Assembly (NCBI RefSeq): GCF_025847205.1
Contig: NZ_JAOYTH010000003.1
Coordinates: forward strand, 434,001 to 498,000
DNA length: 64,000 nucleotides
Origin: Pararhizobium sp. YC-54
GTDB taxonomy: Bacteria > Pseudomonadota > Alphaproteobacteria > Rhizobiales > Rhizobiaceae
Direction: 5' to 3'
In this document: one piece after another, positions 7,834 through 17,099 of the stretch
Layout of the letters: every line of letters begins with the position of its first letter
Numbering within the stretch: the stretch's first letter is position 1
The notes under the pieces: generated by a model
The model's input: the letters and a program-made list of their open reading frames with translations, nothing else
What the model was told of the DNA's origin: nothing
Databases searched by the model: none
Position numbers and translations under genes: made by a program

Positions 7834-8808
7834 ATGAGCGTAGAGACCGCAACCGAAGCCGCACCGGTGCCGAAGAAAGGCATGAACATCCTGTTCGGCC
7901 TGACCCTTTTCGGGTTGTTGCTGTTCCTCTGGCTGCTTCTCGGGTTTTCCACCAGCAGCTTCTGGACCCCCAACAATATCAGCAACCTGCTGCGTCAGGG
8001 CGCGATGACCGCGATCCTCGCGGTGGGACAGACATTCGTCATCATCACCGCCGGTATCGATCTTTCCGTCGGCGCGGTGGTTGGCTTCTCCAGCGTCACG
8101 GTTGCCTGGCTGTTGCAGCATGGCGTACCGCTCTGGCCGGCCATGGGCATCACGCTTCTGGTCGGTGTGCTGATCGGCACCTTCCATGCCTTCGGCATTG
8201 TTCGCATGGGGCTACCTGCCTTCATCATCACGCTTGCGACGCTGACCTCGCTGCGCGGCATCGGTCTTTTGGTCACCAATGGCTCGACGATCTCCATCAG
8301 CGACGAGTCCTTCACCAACTTCTCGCGGGCCGATTTTCTCGGCATTCCCAGCCTGTTCTGGATGGTTATCGTTGTTGCAATACCGGCCTACATCTTCCTG
8401 CACCTGAGCCGCTGGGGCCGCTATCTCTTCGCGGTGGGGTCGAACAGCGAAGCGGCGCGTCTGTCCGGCGTCAATGTCAACCGGACGATCTATCTCGCCT
8501 ACATCCTGTCTTCCACATGCGCCGCCTTCGTCGGTCTGCTACTCGCTTCGCGTATCGGCATCGGCAATGCCACTCAGGCGGAAGGCTGGGAACTGCAGGC
8601 GATCGCCTCCTCCGTTATCGGCGGCACCAGCCTGTTCGGCGCGGTCGGGTCGGTGCACGGACCGTTGCTCGGCGCCTTCATCCTGGCGACCATCAACAAC
8701 GGCGCCAATCTACTCAACGTCAACGCGTTCGTGCAGCGGATCATCACCGGCGTGCTGATCATCGTCATCGTCTATTTCGACCAGTTGCGCCGCCGCGGTT
8801 CGCGCTGA
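7834..8808 (+). CDS. sugar ABC transporter permease
   Basis: A 324-residue BPD_transp_2-type permease (RbsC-like) with about eight to ten hydrophobic segments. Typical motifs are FVIITAGIDLSVGAV near residues 67-81, NGSTISI in the middle and the C-terminal GGTSLFGAVGSVHGPLLGAF. It forms the inner-membrane channel of the importer. It starts 42 nt after the ATPase gene, with a GGAGAAAA site before the ATG at 7834. A strong hairpin follows the gene. Substrate specificity is not evident from the permease itself. Confidence 0.92.
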   Translation: MSVETATEAAPVPKKGMNILFGLTLFGLLLFLWLLLGFSTSSFWTPNNISNLLRQGAMTAILAVGQTFVIITAGIDLSVGAVVGFSSVTVAWLLQHGVPLWPAMGITLLVGVLIGTFHAFGIVRMGLPAFIITLATLTSLRGIGLLVTNGSTISISDESFTNFSRADFLGIPSLFWMVIVVAIPAYIFLHLSRWGRYLFAVGSNSEAARLSGVNVNRTIYLAYILSSTCAAFVGLLLASRIGIGNATQAEGWELQAIASSVIGGTSLFGAVGSVHGPLLGAFILATINNGANLLNVNAFVQRIITGVLIIVIVYFDQLRRRGSR

Positions 8809-8815
8809 TCATCAC

Positions 8816-8850
8816 GGCATGTCCGGCCGGTTCAATTCCGGCCGGATGCC
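8816..8850 (+). terminator. strong stem-loop after the permease gene
   Basis: CCGGCCGG (8823-8830) and CCGGCCGG (8838-8845) form a perfect 8-bp GC stem with a 7-nt loop, extended by GGCAT/ATGCC outside a 2-nt bulge. No T-run follows and the next gene has the same direction. It is probably a partial terminator or message-stabilising element inside the operon. Confidence 0.6.
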
Positions 8851-8904
8851 GTTGACACCAGCAGCCACCCATTTGTGAATTGAGACCGCGAGGAACTGCC
8901 TGCC

Positions 8905-9924
8905 ATGAAAGCGGCTATCTGCCCGGAGCCCGGGCGCCTGGATATCATCGACAGACCTGCGCCGGGTTCGCCGCCGAAGGGCTGGGCACGGCTGGCGGTC
9001 AGCCATGTCGGCATCTGCGGCACCGATTATCATATTTTCGAGGGCAAACATCCCTATCTCGAATATCCGCGGGTCATGGGTCACGAGATTTCGGCAACGG
9101 TGATCGAATCCGGCGAAGGAGTATCCTTGGCGCCGGGTACGCCGGTCATCGTCAATCCGTATCTTTCCTGCGGAACCTGCGTCGCCTGCCTCAAGGGCAA
9201 GCCGAACTGCTGCACCGCAATCAAAGTTCTGGGCGTTCATACCGACGGCGCGCTTTGCGAAGAAATCCTCGTGCCTGAAATAAACCTCTACCCGGCCGGT
9301 GACCTTTCGCTTGAGGCTGCGGCAACGGTGGAGTTCCTGGCGATCGGCGCCCATGCGGTGCGCCGTTCGCTTGCGCCAGCAGGGGCGCGGGCGCTGGTCA
9401 TCGGCGCCGGGCCGATCGGCCTTGGAACAGCACTCTTCTCCCGCATCGCCGGCCATCAGGTGACGCTGCTCGATGCCAGTGCCGAACGTTTGGACATGGC
9501 CGCCGAACGGCTGGGTTTTGCGGAAGGCATATTGGCTGGGGATGGCGCTTTGGAAGCCGTGCTGTCGGCGACGGGCGGCGACGGGTTCGATGTGGTCTTC
9601 GACGCCACCGGCTTTGGCGGTTCGATGGAGAAATCATTCTCCTTCGTCGCGCATGGCGGCTGCCTGGTCTTCGTCAGCGTGGTGAAGGACGACATCCGCT
9701 TTTCCGATCCGGAATTCCACAAGCGCGAAATGATGCTGGTCGGCAGCCGCAATGCGACGCGGCAGGATTTCGAGCATGTGGCCGCATCCATACGCGCCGG
9801 CGATGTCCCGGTAGCCTCCCTCATCACGCATCGCACCACACTGGATGATGTCGTGAAGGACCTTCCGCGCTGGGCGCATGAAAAAACCGGGTTGATCAAG
9901 GCCGTGGTGAGGATTTCGCGGTAA
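8905..9924 (+). CDS. zinc-containing alcohol dehydrogenase, probable L-galactonate 5-dehydrogenase-like enzyme
   Basis: A 339-residue medium-chain dehydrogenase. Catalytic zinc ligands are Cys38 (GICGTD) with His60-Glu61 (GHE). The structural zinc cluster is Cys89, Cys92, Cys95 and Cys103. The Rossmann loop VIGAGPIGLG lies near 168-177. The family includes sorbitol/L-threonine dehydrogenases and the E. coli L-galactonate oxidoreductase that makes D-tagaturonate. With altronate dehydratase and a UxaB-like reductase nearby, the last of these fits best. An L-fuconate-type or other polyol dehydrogenase is possible. It closes the transporter operon 96 nt after the permease. Confidence 0.8.
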   Translation: MKAAICPEPGRLDIIDRPAPGSPPKGWARLAVSHVGICGTDYHIFEGKHPYLEYPRVMGHEISATVIESGEGVSLAPGTPVIVNPYLSCGTCVACLKGKPNCCTAIKVLGVHTDGALCEEILVPEINLYPAGDLSLEAAATVEFLAIGAHAVRRSLAPAGARALVIGAGPIGLGTALFSRIAGHQVTLLDASAERLDMAAERLGFAEGILAGDGALEAVLSATGGDGFDVVFDATGFGGSMEKSFSFVAHGGCLVFVSVVKDDIRFSDPEFHKREMMLVGSRNATRQDFEHVAASIRAGDVPVASLITHRTTLDDVVKDLPRWAHEKTGLIKAVVRISR

Positions 9925-10070
9925 CCCATGTGGTCGAACTCAAGCTTTGCCCGAGATTTCTCCAGCATCGACACCTGAAAGCAGCCTCGGGCAAGCCTCT
10001 TTACCGAGTATCAAACCCGTTGCGACAACACTTGTGACGGTCTCATCACCGAGGGATCGCGGCATATTTA

Positions 10071-10098
10071 TTGCGTCGCACAAGAAAAGTGCTAGTGT
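10071..10098 (+). promoter_or_regulatory. weak promoter candidate for the PHB depolymerase gene
   Basis: TTGCGT (10071-10076), 16 nt, then TAGTGT (10093-10098), located about 95 nt before the depolymerase start in a 267-nt spacer. The spacer also contains an imperfect dyad around 9948-9993 (TGCCCGAG/CTCGGGCA with a large loop). The match to consensus is only partial. Confidence 0.3.
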
Positions 10099-10191
10099 CT
10101 GCCTCGCTTGCGGACACAAACAACAAGAATGCAAGGTTGCGTCCGGTTGGGAGCGGCGTTGTCGTTTACGGTAACAAGGAGAACGCTTCCG

Positions 10192-11466
10192 ATGTTCTAC
10201 CAGCTTTACGAACTCAATCACGCGATGATGGCCCCCTGGCGCGCGGCGGCGGATGCCATGCGGCTCGCCTATGCCAATCCGCTCAACCCCATTTCGCACA
10301 CCTATATGGGCAGGGCCGTCGCTGCCGGCCTCGAAGTCTTTGAGCGCACGACACGCCGCTACGGCAAGCCGGAGTTCGGCCTGCCCGAAACCATTGTCGA
10401 TAACGTGCCGGTCACGGTGCGGGAACGGATCGTCTGGCGCGAGCCGTTCTGTAATCTCATCCATTTCGAACGCGCCCTGCCGAAGGGTAGGGCTTCCGAC
10501 CCGAAGGTTCTGATCGTCGCGCCGATGTCCGGCCACTATGCGACGCTGCTGCGCGGCACGGTCGAAGCGCTATTGCCGCAGTCGGATATCTATATCACCG
10601 ACTGGATCGATGCCCGCACGGTGCCGTTGACCGAAGGCACGTTCGACCTCGATGACTATATCGACTACGTCATCCAGATGCTGCATTTCCTCGGCCCAGA
10701 CACGCATGTCATCGCCGTCTGTCAGCCGGCGGTACCGGTTCTGGCCGCCGTCGCCCTGATGGAAGCAAACGACGATCCGCTGTCGCCGTCTTCCATGACG
10801 CTGATGGGCGGGCCGATCGATACGCGCATTAATCCGACCGCGGTCAACCAGCTCGCCAAGGATAAGCCGATCAAATGGTTCCGCGACAATGTCGTGATGC
10901 CGGTTCCGTTTCCGCAGACGGGTTTCATGCGTCCGGTCTATCCGGGCTTCCTGCAGCTGTCCGGATTCATGTCGATGAACCTTGACCGCCACCTGACGGC
11001 GACCAAGGATTTCTTCGAACATCTCGTCAAGAACGACGGCGATGCTGCCGAAAAGCACCGTGATTTCTACGATGAATATATGGCGGTGATGGACCTGACG
11101 GCGGAATTCTACCTGCAGACCGTCGAGACAGTCTTCATGCACCACGCGCTTCCGAAGGGCGAGATGATGCACCGCGGACAGCGTGTCGATACGACGGCGA
11201 TCCGCAAGGTCGCACTTCTGACGGTGGAAGGCGAGAACGACGATATTTCCGGCGTCGGCCAGACAAAGGCAGCGCAGACCATCTGCACCAACATTCCGGA
11301 AAACATGCGCATGCACTATATGCAGCCGGATGTCGGCCATTACGGTGTTTTCAACGGTTCCCGTTTCCGCCGTGAAATTGCGCCGCGCATCACTGCGTTC
11401 CATCGCGAGCATGCCCGCGCTGCCAAGCCGGTGCGCCAGGTGATCAAGGGCGGAAAGTCCGCCTGA
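10192..11466 (+). CDS. phaZ: intracellular polyhydroxybutyrate depolymerase
   Basis: A 424-residue alpha/beta-hydrolase-type enzyme beginning MFYQLYELNHAMMAPWR, the hallmark start of intracellular PHB depolymerases (PhaZ). The nucleophile elbow uses cysteine: VCQPAVP with Cys177, as in the family, rather than a lipase-box serine. The late GVGQTKAAQ and DVGHYGVFNGSRF segments carry the remaining catalytic residues (His in GHYG). It releases 3-hydroxybutyrate units from storage granules. The start at 10192 has AAGGAGA 9 nt upstream; in-frame codons further upstream lack a site. It is apparently monocistronic. Confidence 0.92.
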   Translation: MFYQLYELNHAMMAPWRAAADAMRLAYANPLNPISHTYMGRAVAAGLEVFERTTRRYGKPEFGLPETIVDNVPVTVRERIVWREPFCNLIHFERALPKGRASDPKVLIVAPMSGHYATLLRGTVEALLPQSDIYITDWIDARTVPLTEGTFDLDDYIDYVIQMLHFLGPDTHVIAVCQPAVPVLAAVALMEANDDPLSPSSMTLMGGPIDTRINPTAVNQLAKDKPIKWFRDNVVMPVPFPQTGFMRPVYPGFLQLSGFMSMNLDRHLTATKDFFEHLVKNDGDAAEKHRDFYDEYMAVMDLTAEFYLQTVETVFMHHALPKGEMMHRGQRVDTTAIRKVALLTVEGENDDISGVGQTKAAQTICTNIPENMRMHYMQPDVGHYGVFNGSRFRREIAPRITAFHREHARAAKPVRQVIKGGKSA

Positions 11467-11611
11467 TCATCGCGATATATCGATTTCATCGATCGATATC
11501 AGGACCTTGCGGGAATCTGCGGACAATTGTCTTGCAGACCGGTGAGCCTCTTCCCATCTCGTTATAAGCGGGCCCGAAGGAGAGGCCCACTTTTAGCAAG
11601 GACTTCTGAAC

Positions 11612-12040
11612 ATGAACCAATCTGCATTGATCCGTCCTGACTGGACGCCAGCGACCATTGCCATGATGGTGCTCGGTTTTGTAGTTTTCTGGCCACTTGG
11701 GCTTGCCATGCTTGCCTATATCCTGTTCGGCGAACGGCTGAAGGGCTTCAAGAAGGACGCCAACAACAGCGTTGACGGCTTTTGCTCGTCCTTCAAGCGA
11801 AAAAGCCAGCGTTATGGCCGCCCGCACTTCGGCACCGGCAATGTTGCCTTTGACGACTGGCGCGATGCCGAACTGGCTCGCCTCGACGAGGAACGCCGCA
11901 AGCTCGATGAGATGCGCGAACAGTTCGACGAATATGTCCGCGAGCTTCGCCGCGCCAAGGACCAGGAAGATTTCGACCGTTTCATGCGCGATCGCAATCC
12001 CGGCGGTTCCGGCTCGGTCCCGGGCTTTCCGGCCAACTGA
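11612..12040 (+). CDS. DUF2852-type small membrane protein
   Basis: A 142-residue protein with one clear membrane segment (about residues 14-40, TIAMMVLGFVVFWPLGLAMLAYILFG). A soluble tail follows, with an acidic/basic coiled-coil-like stretch (RLDEERRKLDEMREQFDEYVRELRRAKDQ, written here only to show its heptad character). This layout matches the DUF2852 family common in Rhizobiales; no biochemical role is known to me. The ATG at 11612 is preceded by AAGGACTTCTGAAC. A factor-independent terminator follows it directly. Confidence 0.75.
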   Translation: MNQSALIRPDWTPATIAMMVLGFVVFWPLGLAMLAYILFGERLKGFKKDANNSVDGFCSSFKRKSQRYGRPHFGTGNVAFDDWRDAELARLDEERRKLDEMREQFDEYVRELRRAKDQEDFDRFMRDRNPGGSGSVPGFPAN

Positions 12041-12064
12041 TCCGGCCATCAGCCAGACAAACAG

Positions 12065-12099
12065 AACCGGCATCTCCAAAGGTGCCGGTTTTTCTTTTT
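12065..12099 (+). terminator. intrinsic terminator after the DUF2852 gene
   Basis: AACCGGCA (12065-12072) pairs perfectly with TGCCGGTT (12083-12090) around a 10-nt loop and is followed by TTTCTTTTT. It terminates plus-strand transcription and helps set the start of the next gene downstream of it. Confidence 0.88.
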
Positions 12100-12160
12100 G
12101 ATGCGGTCCCGCTTGCTCGGGATCATGCGTCCTTCAAACGAATCGGTTATCAAGACACTC

Positions 12161-12919
12161 ATGTTCTCCCTGCTTCGAAAGTCGCGTCAGCCCAAATCTC
12201 CGCCGCCACCGGTGACGCGGACGATTGATGTTGCGGGCAAGGTCATGCCGCTGACCATTCGGCAGAATGCCCGCGCCACGCGGATGACGCTGCGTATCGA
12301 ACCGGGCGGCCGCGCCCTGAAGATGACCATTCCGGCCGGATTGCCCGAGCGCGAAATCAACGCTTTCCTCGATCGTCATCAGGGCTGGCTGATGACCAAG
12401 CTCGCGCGGTTTTCCGGCGAGAGTGTCCTGGAGGAGGGAGGCACGATCCTTCTGCGCGGCGTCGCGCACCGGATCGAGCGCACCGGCAAGCTGCGCGGCC
12501 TGACCGAGGCGGTGATTGTCGATGACGAACCGGTGTTGCTGGTCAGCGGTGCCGAGGAACATCTACGCCGCCGGATCGCGGATTTTCTGAAGAAGGAAGC
12601 CCGCAAGGATCTGGAACGCCTGGTGTCGATCTACGCGCGCATGGTCGGCCGCAAGGTGAAATCGCTCAGTTTCAAGGACACCCGCAGCCGTTGGGGCTCC
12701 TGTGCTGCCGATGGCGCCTTGAGTTTTTCCTGGCGCATCGTCATGGCGCCGCCGAAAGTGATCGACTATCTCGCCGCCCATGAGGTCTCGCATCTGCGCG
12801 AAATGAACCACGGGCCGGATTTCTGGGATCTGTGTGAAGAGCTTTGCCCTGCGATGGACGACGCCAAGAGGTGGCTGAAGCGCAACGGTACCATGCTGCA
12901 CGCCATCGATTTCGATTGA
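12161..12919 (+). CDS. YgjP/WLM-like zinc metallopeptidase-fold protein (M48-type, DUF45)
   Basis: A 252-residue protein. The zinc motif is HEVSH (207-211) with a third histidine at 217 in REMNHG, preceded by SRWGSC, the diagnostic pair for YgjP-type metal-dependent hydrolases. The C-terminal W-x6-A-K-R-W-L segment is also typical. Its cellular role is unclear. I place the start at the ATG at 12161 (MFSLLRK). In-frame ATGs at 12101 and 12125 exist, but they sit on or next to the upstream terminator and none has a strong ribosome binding site. Start confidence is therefore moderate. Confidence 0.82.
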   Translation: MFSLLRKSRQPKSPPPPVTRTIDVAGKVMPLTIRQNARATRMTLRIEPGGRALKMTIPAGLPEREINAFLDRHQGWLMTKLARFSGESVLEEGGTILLRGVAHRIERTGKLRGLTEAVIVDDEPVLLVSGAEEHLRRRIADFLKKEARKDLERLVSIYARMVGRKVKSLSFKDTRSRWGSCAADGALSFSWRIVMAPPKVIDYLAAHEVSHLREMNHGPDFWDLCEELCPAMDDAKRWLKRNGTMLHAIDFD

Positions 12920-12930
12920 ATGCAGCCGGC

Positions 12931-13131
12931 TTAGCGCCGGGACTGGTTGCCCAGAGCTTCCCTGATCTTTTCGTCCGTCTTGTACTGGCTGAGTGCATAG
13001 ACCGACCAGATCGCCGCCGGAATCCAGCCGATCAGCGTCACCTGCAGGATAAGGCAGACAATGCCGGCAATCGGCCGGCCGATGGTGAAAAACTGAAGCC
13101 AGGGCAGGATGATGGCAAGCAGAAGGCGCAT
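12931..13131 (-). CDS. YqaE/Pmp3-family small membrane protein
   Basis: A 66-residue protein with two hydrophobic helices: LLLAIILPWLQFF and IAGIVCLILQVTLIGWIPAAIWSVYAL. The tail is polar. This is the proteolipid-like YqaE/Pmp3 pattern, although the usual PP motif region reads LPWLQF here. Members affect membrane potential and salt or cold stress in other organisms. The start is the ATG at 13131 with GGAGAC upstream. It is convergent with the YgjP-like gene and divergent from trpF with 134 nt between. Confidence 0.78.
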   Translation of the reverse strand: MRLLLAIILPWLQFFTIGRPIAGIVCLILQVTLIGWIPAAIWSVYALSQYKTDEKIREALGNQSRR

Positions 13132-13265
13132 GATTGTCTCCGTGATCGTCAAGGGCGATATGGGGCTACCATCCCGCATATGCAATGGCCGTGGCGTTGC
13201 CCTGCGCCGCTGTTCGACGTGTTTTAAGCTCGACTCGGACGACATTTCATGTCAGTTCGCTGTGC

Positions 13266-13946
13266 ATGAAAACGGAAGTCAAAATTTGCGGGCTGAAGAC
13301 CGCCGAGGCCGTGGACAGGGCGGTGGCGCTCGGTGCGCGCTATACGGGTTTCATCTTCTTTCCGAAGAGCCCGCGCAATATCGAGCCCGACGATGCCGGC
13401 CGGTTGGCCGATCGCATTCGCGGCAAGGCGAAGATCGTCGCTGTCACCGTCGATGCCAGCAATGATGATCTCGACGAGATCGTCTCGGCGCTGTCGCCGG
13501 ACATTCTCCAGCTCCACGGCAATGAGAGCCCCGAGCGTGTGTTGACGGTGAAGGCCGTCTATGGGCTGCCCGTCATCAAGGTGCTGTCCATTCGCGAGGC
13601 CGACGATCTGAGGCGGATCGACCCTTATATCGGCATTGCCGACAGTTTCCTGTTCGACGCCAAAGCGCCGAAGGGCTCCGAATTACCGGGCGGCAACGGC
13701 GTGTCCTTCGACTGGCACCTGCTCGATACGCTTGACGGAAGCCTCGATTACATGCTTTCCGGTGGTTTGAATGCGGAGAATGTCGCAGAAGCTCTGGCGC
13801 TGACCGGTGCCAAAGCCATCGATACCTCCTCAGGCGTCGAAAGCGCGCCGGGTGTCAAAGACCTTGGCCGCATGGAAGAGTTTTTCGATGCCGTCGCCCG
13901 CGCGGACGCGGATATGGCCGAAGCATTGGCAGGGAGAAGCAAGTGA
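13266..13946 (+). CDS. trpF: phosphoribosylanthranilate isomerase
   Basis: A 226-residue TIM-barrel enzyme of tryptophan synthesis, converting phosphoribosylanthranilate to CdRP in the cytoplasm. KICGLKT (residues 5-11) holds the catalytic cysteine, [10 protein letters not shown] follows, and the general acid Asp is in the VTVDAS segment. The C-terminal [10 protein letters not shown] and [15 protein letters not shown] segments bind phosphate. The ATG at 13266 has only a weak ribosome binding site. It overlaps the trpB start by four bases (GTGA), so translation of trpF and trpB is coupled. Confidence 0.95.
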   Translation: MKTEVKICGLKTAEAVDRAVALGARYTGFIFFPKSPRNIEPDDAGRLADRIRGKAKIVAVTVDASNDDLDEIVSALSPDILQLHGNESPERVLTVKAVYGLPVIKVLSIREADDLRRIDPYIGIADSFLFDAKAPKGSELPGGNGVSFDWHLLDTLDGSLDYMLSGGLNAENVAEALALTGAKAIDTSSGVESAPGVKDLGRMEEFFDAVARADADMAEALAGRSK

Positions 13947-15163
13947 ACGAGACGCCAAACCTGAATTCGTTCAAGACCGGGCCCGACGAGGATGGCCGCT
14001 TCGGGATTTTCGGCGGCCGTTTCGTTGCCGAAACCCTGATGCCGTTGATCCTTGATCTGCAGGATGAGTGGAACAAGGCCAAGACCGACCCGGAATTCCA
14101 GGCAGAGCTAAAGCATCTCGGTGCCCATTATATCGGCCGTCCCAGCCCGCTCTATTTCGCCGAGCGTCTGACGGAGCATCTTGGCGGAGCCAAGATCTAT
14201 TTCAAGCGCGAAGAGCTGAACCATACCGGTTCGCACAAGATCAACAACTGCATCGGCCAGATCCTGCTGGCCAAGCGCATGGGCAAGACCCGTATCATCG
14301 CCGAAACCGGCGCCGGACAGCACGGCGTGGCGTCCGCCACCGTTGCTGCCCGCTTCGGCCTTCCCTGCGTCGTCTATATGGGCGCGACCGATGTCGAGCG
14401 TCAGGCGCCGAACGTGTTCCGCATGAAGCTGCTCGGCGCCGAGGTAAAGCCGGTAACGGCCGGCTCCGGTACGCTGAAGGACGCGATGAACGAGGCGCTG
14501 CGCGACTGGGTTACCAATGTCGATGACACCTACTACCTGATCGGCACGGCAGCCGGCCCGCATCCCTATCCGGAGATGGTTCGCGATTTCCAGGCAGTGA
14601 TCGGCACCGAAGCCCGTGCGCAGATGCTCGAGGCTGAAGGCCGCCTGCCGGATCTGGTCGTGGCTGCCGTCGGTGGCGGATCGAATGCGATCGGCATCTT
14701 CCATCCGTTCCTAGATGACGAAACCGTCAAGATCGTCGGCGTCGAAGCCGGGGGCAAGGGCCTTGAAGGCGACGAGCACTGTGCCTCGATCACGGCGGGA
14801 TCGCCGGGCGTGCTGCATGGCAACCGCACCTATCTGCTGCAGGACGGCGACGGCCAGATCAAGGAAGGCCACTCGATCTCGGCCGGCCTCGATTATCCCG
14901 GCATCGGCCCTGAGCATTCCTGGCTCGCCGATATCGGCCGCGTCGAATATGTGCCGATCATGGACCATGAGGCGCTGGAAGCGTTCCAGACGCTGACGCG
15001 CCTTGAGGGCATTATCCCGGCGCTGGAACCGAGCCATGCCATCGCCGAGGTGATCAAGCGGGCGCCGAAAATGGGCAAGGACGAGATCATCCTGATGAAC
15101 CTCTCCGGCCGCGGCGACAAGGACATCTTTACCGTCGGCAAATTGCTTGGAATGGGGCTGTAA
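13943..15163 (+). CDS. trpB: tryptophan synthase beta chain
   Basis: A 406-residue PLP enzyme joining indole to serine. [16 protein letters not shown] carries the PLP lysine, [17 protein letters not shown] is the substrate-channel region and [10 protein letters not shown] binds the cofactor phosphate. The start is a GTG overlapping the trpF stop. The N-terminal about 15 residues are divergent, then [17 protein letters not shown] aligns with the family. It forms the alpha2-beta2 complex with TrpA, encoded 4 nt downstream of its stop. Confidence 0.97.
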   Translation: MNETPNLNSFKTGPDEDGRFGIFGGRFVAETLMPLILDLQDEWNKAKTDPEFQAELKHLGAHYIGRPSPLYFAERLTEHLGGAKIYFKREELNHTGSHKINNCIGQILLAKRMGKTRIIAETGAGQHGVASATVAARFGLPCVVYMGATDVERQAPNVFRMKLLGAEVKPVTAGSGTLKDAMNEALRDWVTNVDDTYYLIGTAAGPHPYPEMVRDFQAVIGTEARAQMLEAEGRLPDLVVAAVGGGSNAIGIFHPFLDDETVKIVGVEAGGKGLEGDEHCASITAGSPGVLHGNRTYLLQDGDGQIKEGHSISAGLDYPGIGPEHSWLADIGRVEYVPIMDHEALEAFQTLTRLEGIIPALEPSHAIAEVIKRAPKMGKDEIILMNLSGRGDKDIFTVGKLLGMGL

Positions 15164-15167
15164 CAGC

Positions 15168-16007
15168 ATGACCGCACGCATGGACAAACGATTTGCCGAT
15201 CTGGCAGCAGAAGGCCGCCCGGCGCTGGTCACCTACTTCATGGGTGGCGATCCGGATTTCGAGACTTCGCTGGCGATCATGAAGGCGCTGCCATCAGCCG
15301 GCTCCGATATCATTGAGCTCGGCATGCCCTTTTCCGATCCGATGGCCGATGGCCCCGCCATTCAGCTGGCCGGTCAGCGCGCGCTGAAAGGCGGGCAGAC
15401 GCTGGCCAAGACGCTGGAAATCGCCCGCCGTTTCCGCGCCGATGACAAGGACACGCCGATCGTCATGATGGGGTATTACAACCCGATCTATATCTACGGC
15501 GTCGAGCGCTTCCTCGATGATGCGCTCGAAGCTGGTATCGACGGCCTGATCGTCGTCGACCTGCCGCCGGAAATGGATGACGAGCTGTGCATCCCGGCGT
15601 TGAAGAAGGATATCAACTTCATTCGTCTGGCGACACCAACCACCGACGACAAGCGGTTGCCGAAGGTTCTCGAAAACACCTCCGGTTTCGTCTATTATGT
15701 CTCGATGAACGGCATCACCGGTTCAGCTCTGCCGGATCCAACTGTTGTTGGCGGCGCGGTGCAGCGGATCAAGGGCCATACGAAACTTCCGGTCTGCGTC
15801 GGCTTCGGCGTCAAGACGGCTGAGCATGCACGCGCGATTGGTGCGTCGGCCGATGGTGTGGTGGTTGGAACCGCCATCGTCAACCAGGTGGCGTCCAGCC
15901 TGACCGAGGACGGAAAATCAACAGGGGCAACGGTGCCGGGCGTGGAAACGCTGGTTCGCGGCCTCGCAGCCGGCGTTCGGTCCGCGAAACTTGTCGCGGC
16001 CGAATAA
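15168..16007 (+). CDS. trpA: tryptophan synthase alpha chain
   Basis: A 279-residue TIM barrel that cleaves indole-3-glycerol phosphate. The catalytic Glu is in [16 protein letters not shown] and the catalytic Asp in [10 protein letters not shown]. The phosphate-binding [10 protein letters not shown] and VVVGTAIV segments are intact. The start is the ATG at 15168, immediately after the trpB stop. The order trpF-trpB-trpA followed by accD and folC is conserved in Rhizobiaceae. Confidence 0.97.
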   Translation: MTARMDKRFADLAAEGRPALVTYFMGGDPDFETSLAIMKALPSAGSDIIELGMPFSDPMADGPAIQLAGQRALKGGQTLAKTLEIARRFRADDKDTPIVMMGYYNPIYIYGVERFLDDALEAGIDGLIVVDLPPEMDDELCIPALKKDINFIRLATPTTDDKRLPKVLENTSGFVYYVSMNGITGSALPDPTVVGGAVQRIKGHTKLPVCVGFGVKTAEHARAIGASADGVVVGTAIVNQVASSLTEDGKSTGATVPGVETLVRGLAAGVRSAKLVAAE

Positions 16008-16057
16008 ATGCCCATATTCTGGGCCAGGACCGGTTTTAAATATTCAGGAGTTTGGAT

Positions 16058-16972
16058 TTGAACTGGATCACCAATTACGTTCGACCGAAGATCAACTCGA
16101 TGCTCGGCCGCCGGGAAGTTCCGGAAAATCTCTGGATCAAGTGCCCGGAAACCGGCGAGATGGTGTTTCACCGCGATCTCGAGGAAAACAAATGGGTCAT
16201 CCCTGCCTCCGGCTTCCATATGAAGATGCCGGCCAAGGCGCGGTTAAAGGACCTGTTCGATGACGGCGTCTACGAGGCCCTGCCGCAGCCGAAGGTGGCG
16301 CAGGACCCGCTGAAGTTCCGCGATTCGAAGAAATATGTCGATCGCCTGCGTGACAGCCGCATCAAGACCGATCTCGAAGACACGATCGTTGCCGGCGTCG
16401 GCCGCTGCCGTGGCGTCAAGCTGGTCGGCGTCGTGCACGAATTCAACTTCATGGGCGGTTCGCTCGGCATTGCTGCCGGCGAATCGATCATCAAGGCGTT
16501 TGAAAAGGCGATTGCTGAAAAGTGCCCGCTGGTGATTTTCCCGGCTTCGGGTGGCGCCCGCATGCAGGAAGGTATCCTGTCGCTGATGCAGCTGCCGCGC
16601 ACCACGGTCGCGGTCCAGATGCTCAAGGAAGCAGGCCTCCCCTATATCGTCGTGCTGACCAATCCGACCACCGGTGGCGTCACTGCGTCCTATGCCATGC
16701 TGGGCGATCTGCATCTGGCTGAACCGGGTGCGGAAATCTGCTTTGCCGGCAAGCGTGTGATCGAGCAGACCATCCGTGAAAAGCTGCCGGAAGGCTTCCA
16801 GACGTCGGAATACCTGATGGAACACGGCATGGTCGATATGGTCGTCAAGCGTCACGATATTCCCAATACGCTCGCCCGCGTGCTGAAAATCCTGATGAAG
16901 AAGCCGGTCGATGCCGCCAAGCTCAACGGTAGTGCAGCGCTTACCGCCATTCCGATGGCAGCCAGCGCCTGA
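16058..16972 (+). CDS. accD: acetyl-CoA carboxylase carboxyltransferase subunit beta
   Basis: A 304-residue carboxyltransferase beta subunit for malonyl-CoA synthesis, working with AccA. The crotonase-type core is clear: [45 protein letters not shown] and [13 protein letters not shown]. Start choice: the TTG at 16058 is 7 nt after CAGGAG, whereas the in-frame TTG at 16052 is too close. An N-terminal [12 protein letters not shown] fits the family. The zinc ribbon present in E. coli AccD (four Cys) is reduced here to a single Cys in IKCPETGEM. Confidence 0.95.
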   Translation: MNWITNYVRPKINSMLGRREVPENLWIKCPETGEMVFHRDLEENKWVIPASGFHMKMPAKARLKDLFDDGVYEALPQPKVAQDPLKFRDSKKYVDRLRDSRIKTDLEDTIVAGVGRCRGVKLVGVVHEFNFMGGSLGIAAGESIIKAFEKAIAEKCPLVIFPASGGARMQEGILSLMQLPRTTVAVQMLKEAGLPYIVVLTNPTTGGVTASYAMLGDLHLAEPGAEICFAGKRVIEQTIREKLPEGFQTSEYLMEHGMVDMVVKRHDIPNTLARVLKILMKKPVDAAKLNGSAALTAIPMAASA

Positions 16973-17099
16973 GCTTCCAAGCATAGGGCGGTCGGGATTG
17001 ACCGGTCGCCCGCAAGATATTTAAATCATTTGGGATTGGCGCGTCTTGAGCGCGCTTGAATGAGCGCCCGGCGCTCCAGCGGCAGTTGGAGGAGCGGTG

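Noticed and set aside
9943..9997. Terminator after the zinc dehydrogenase gene
   Set aside because: TGCCCGAG/CTCGGGCA is a real dyad but has a loop of about 30 nt and no T-run, so termination is not supported.
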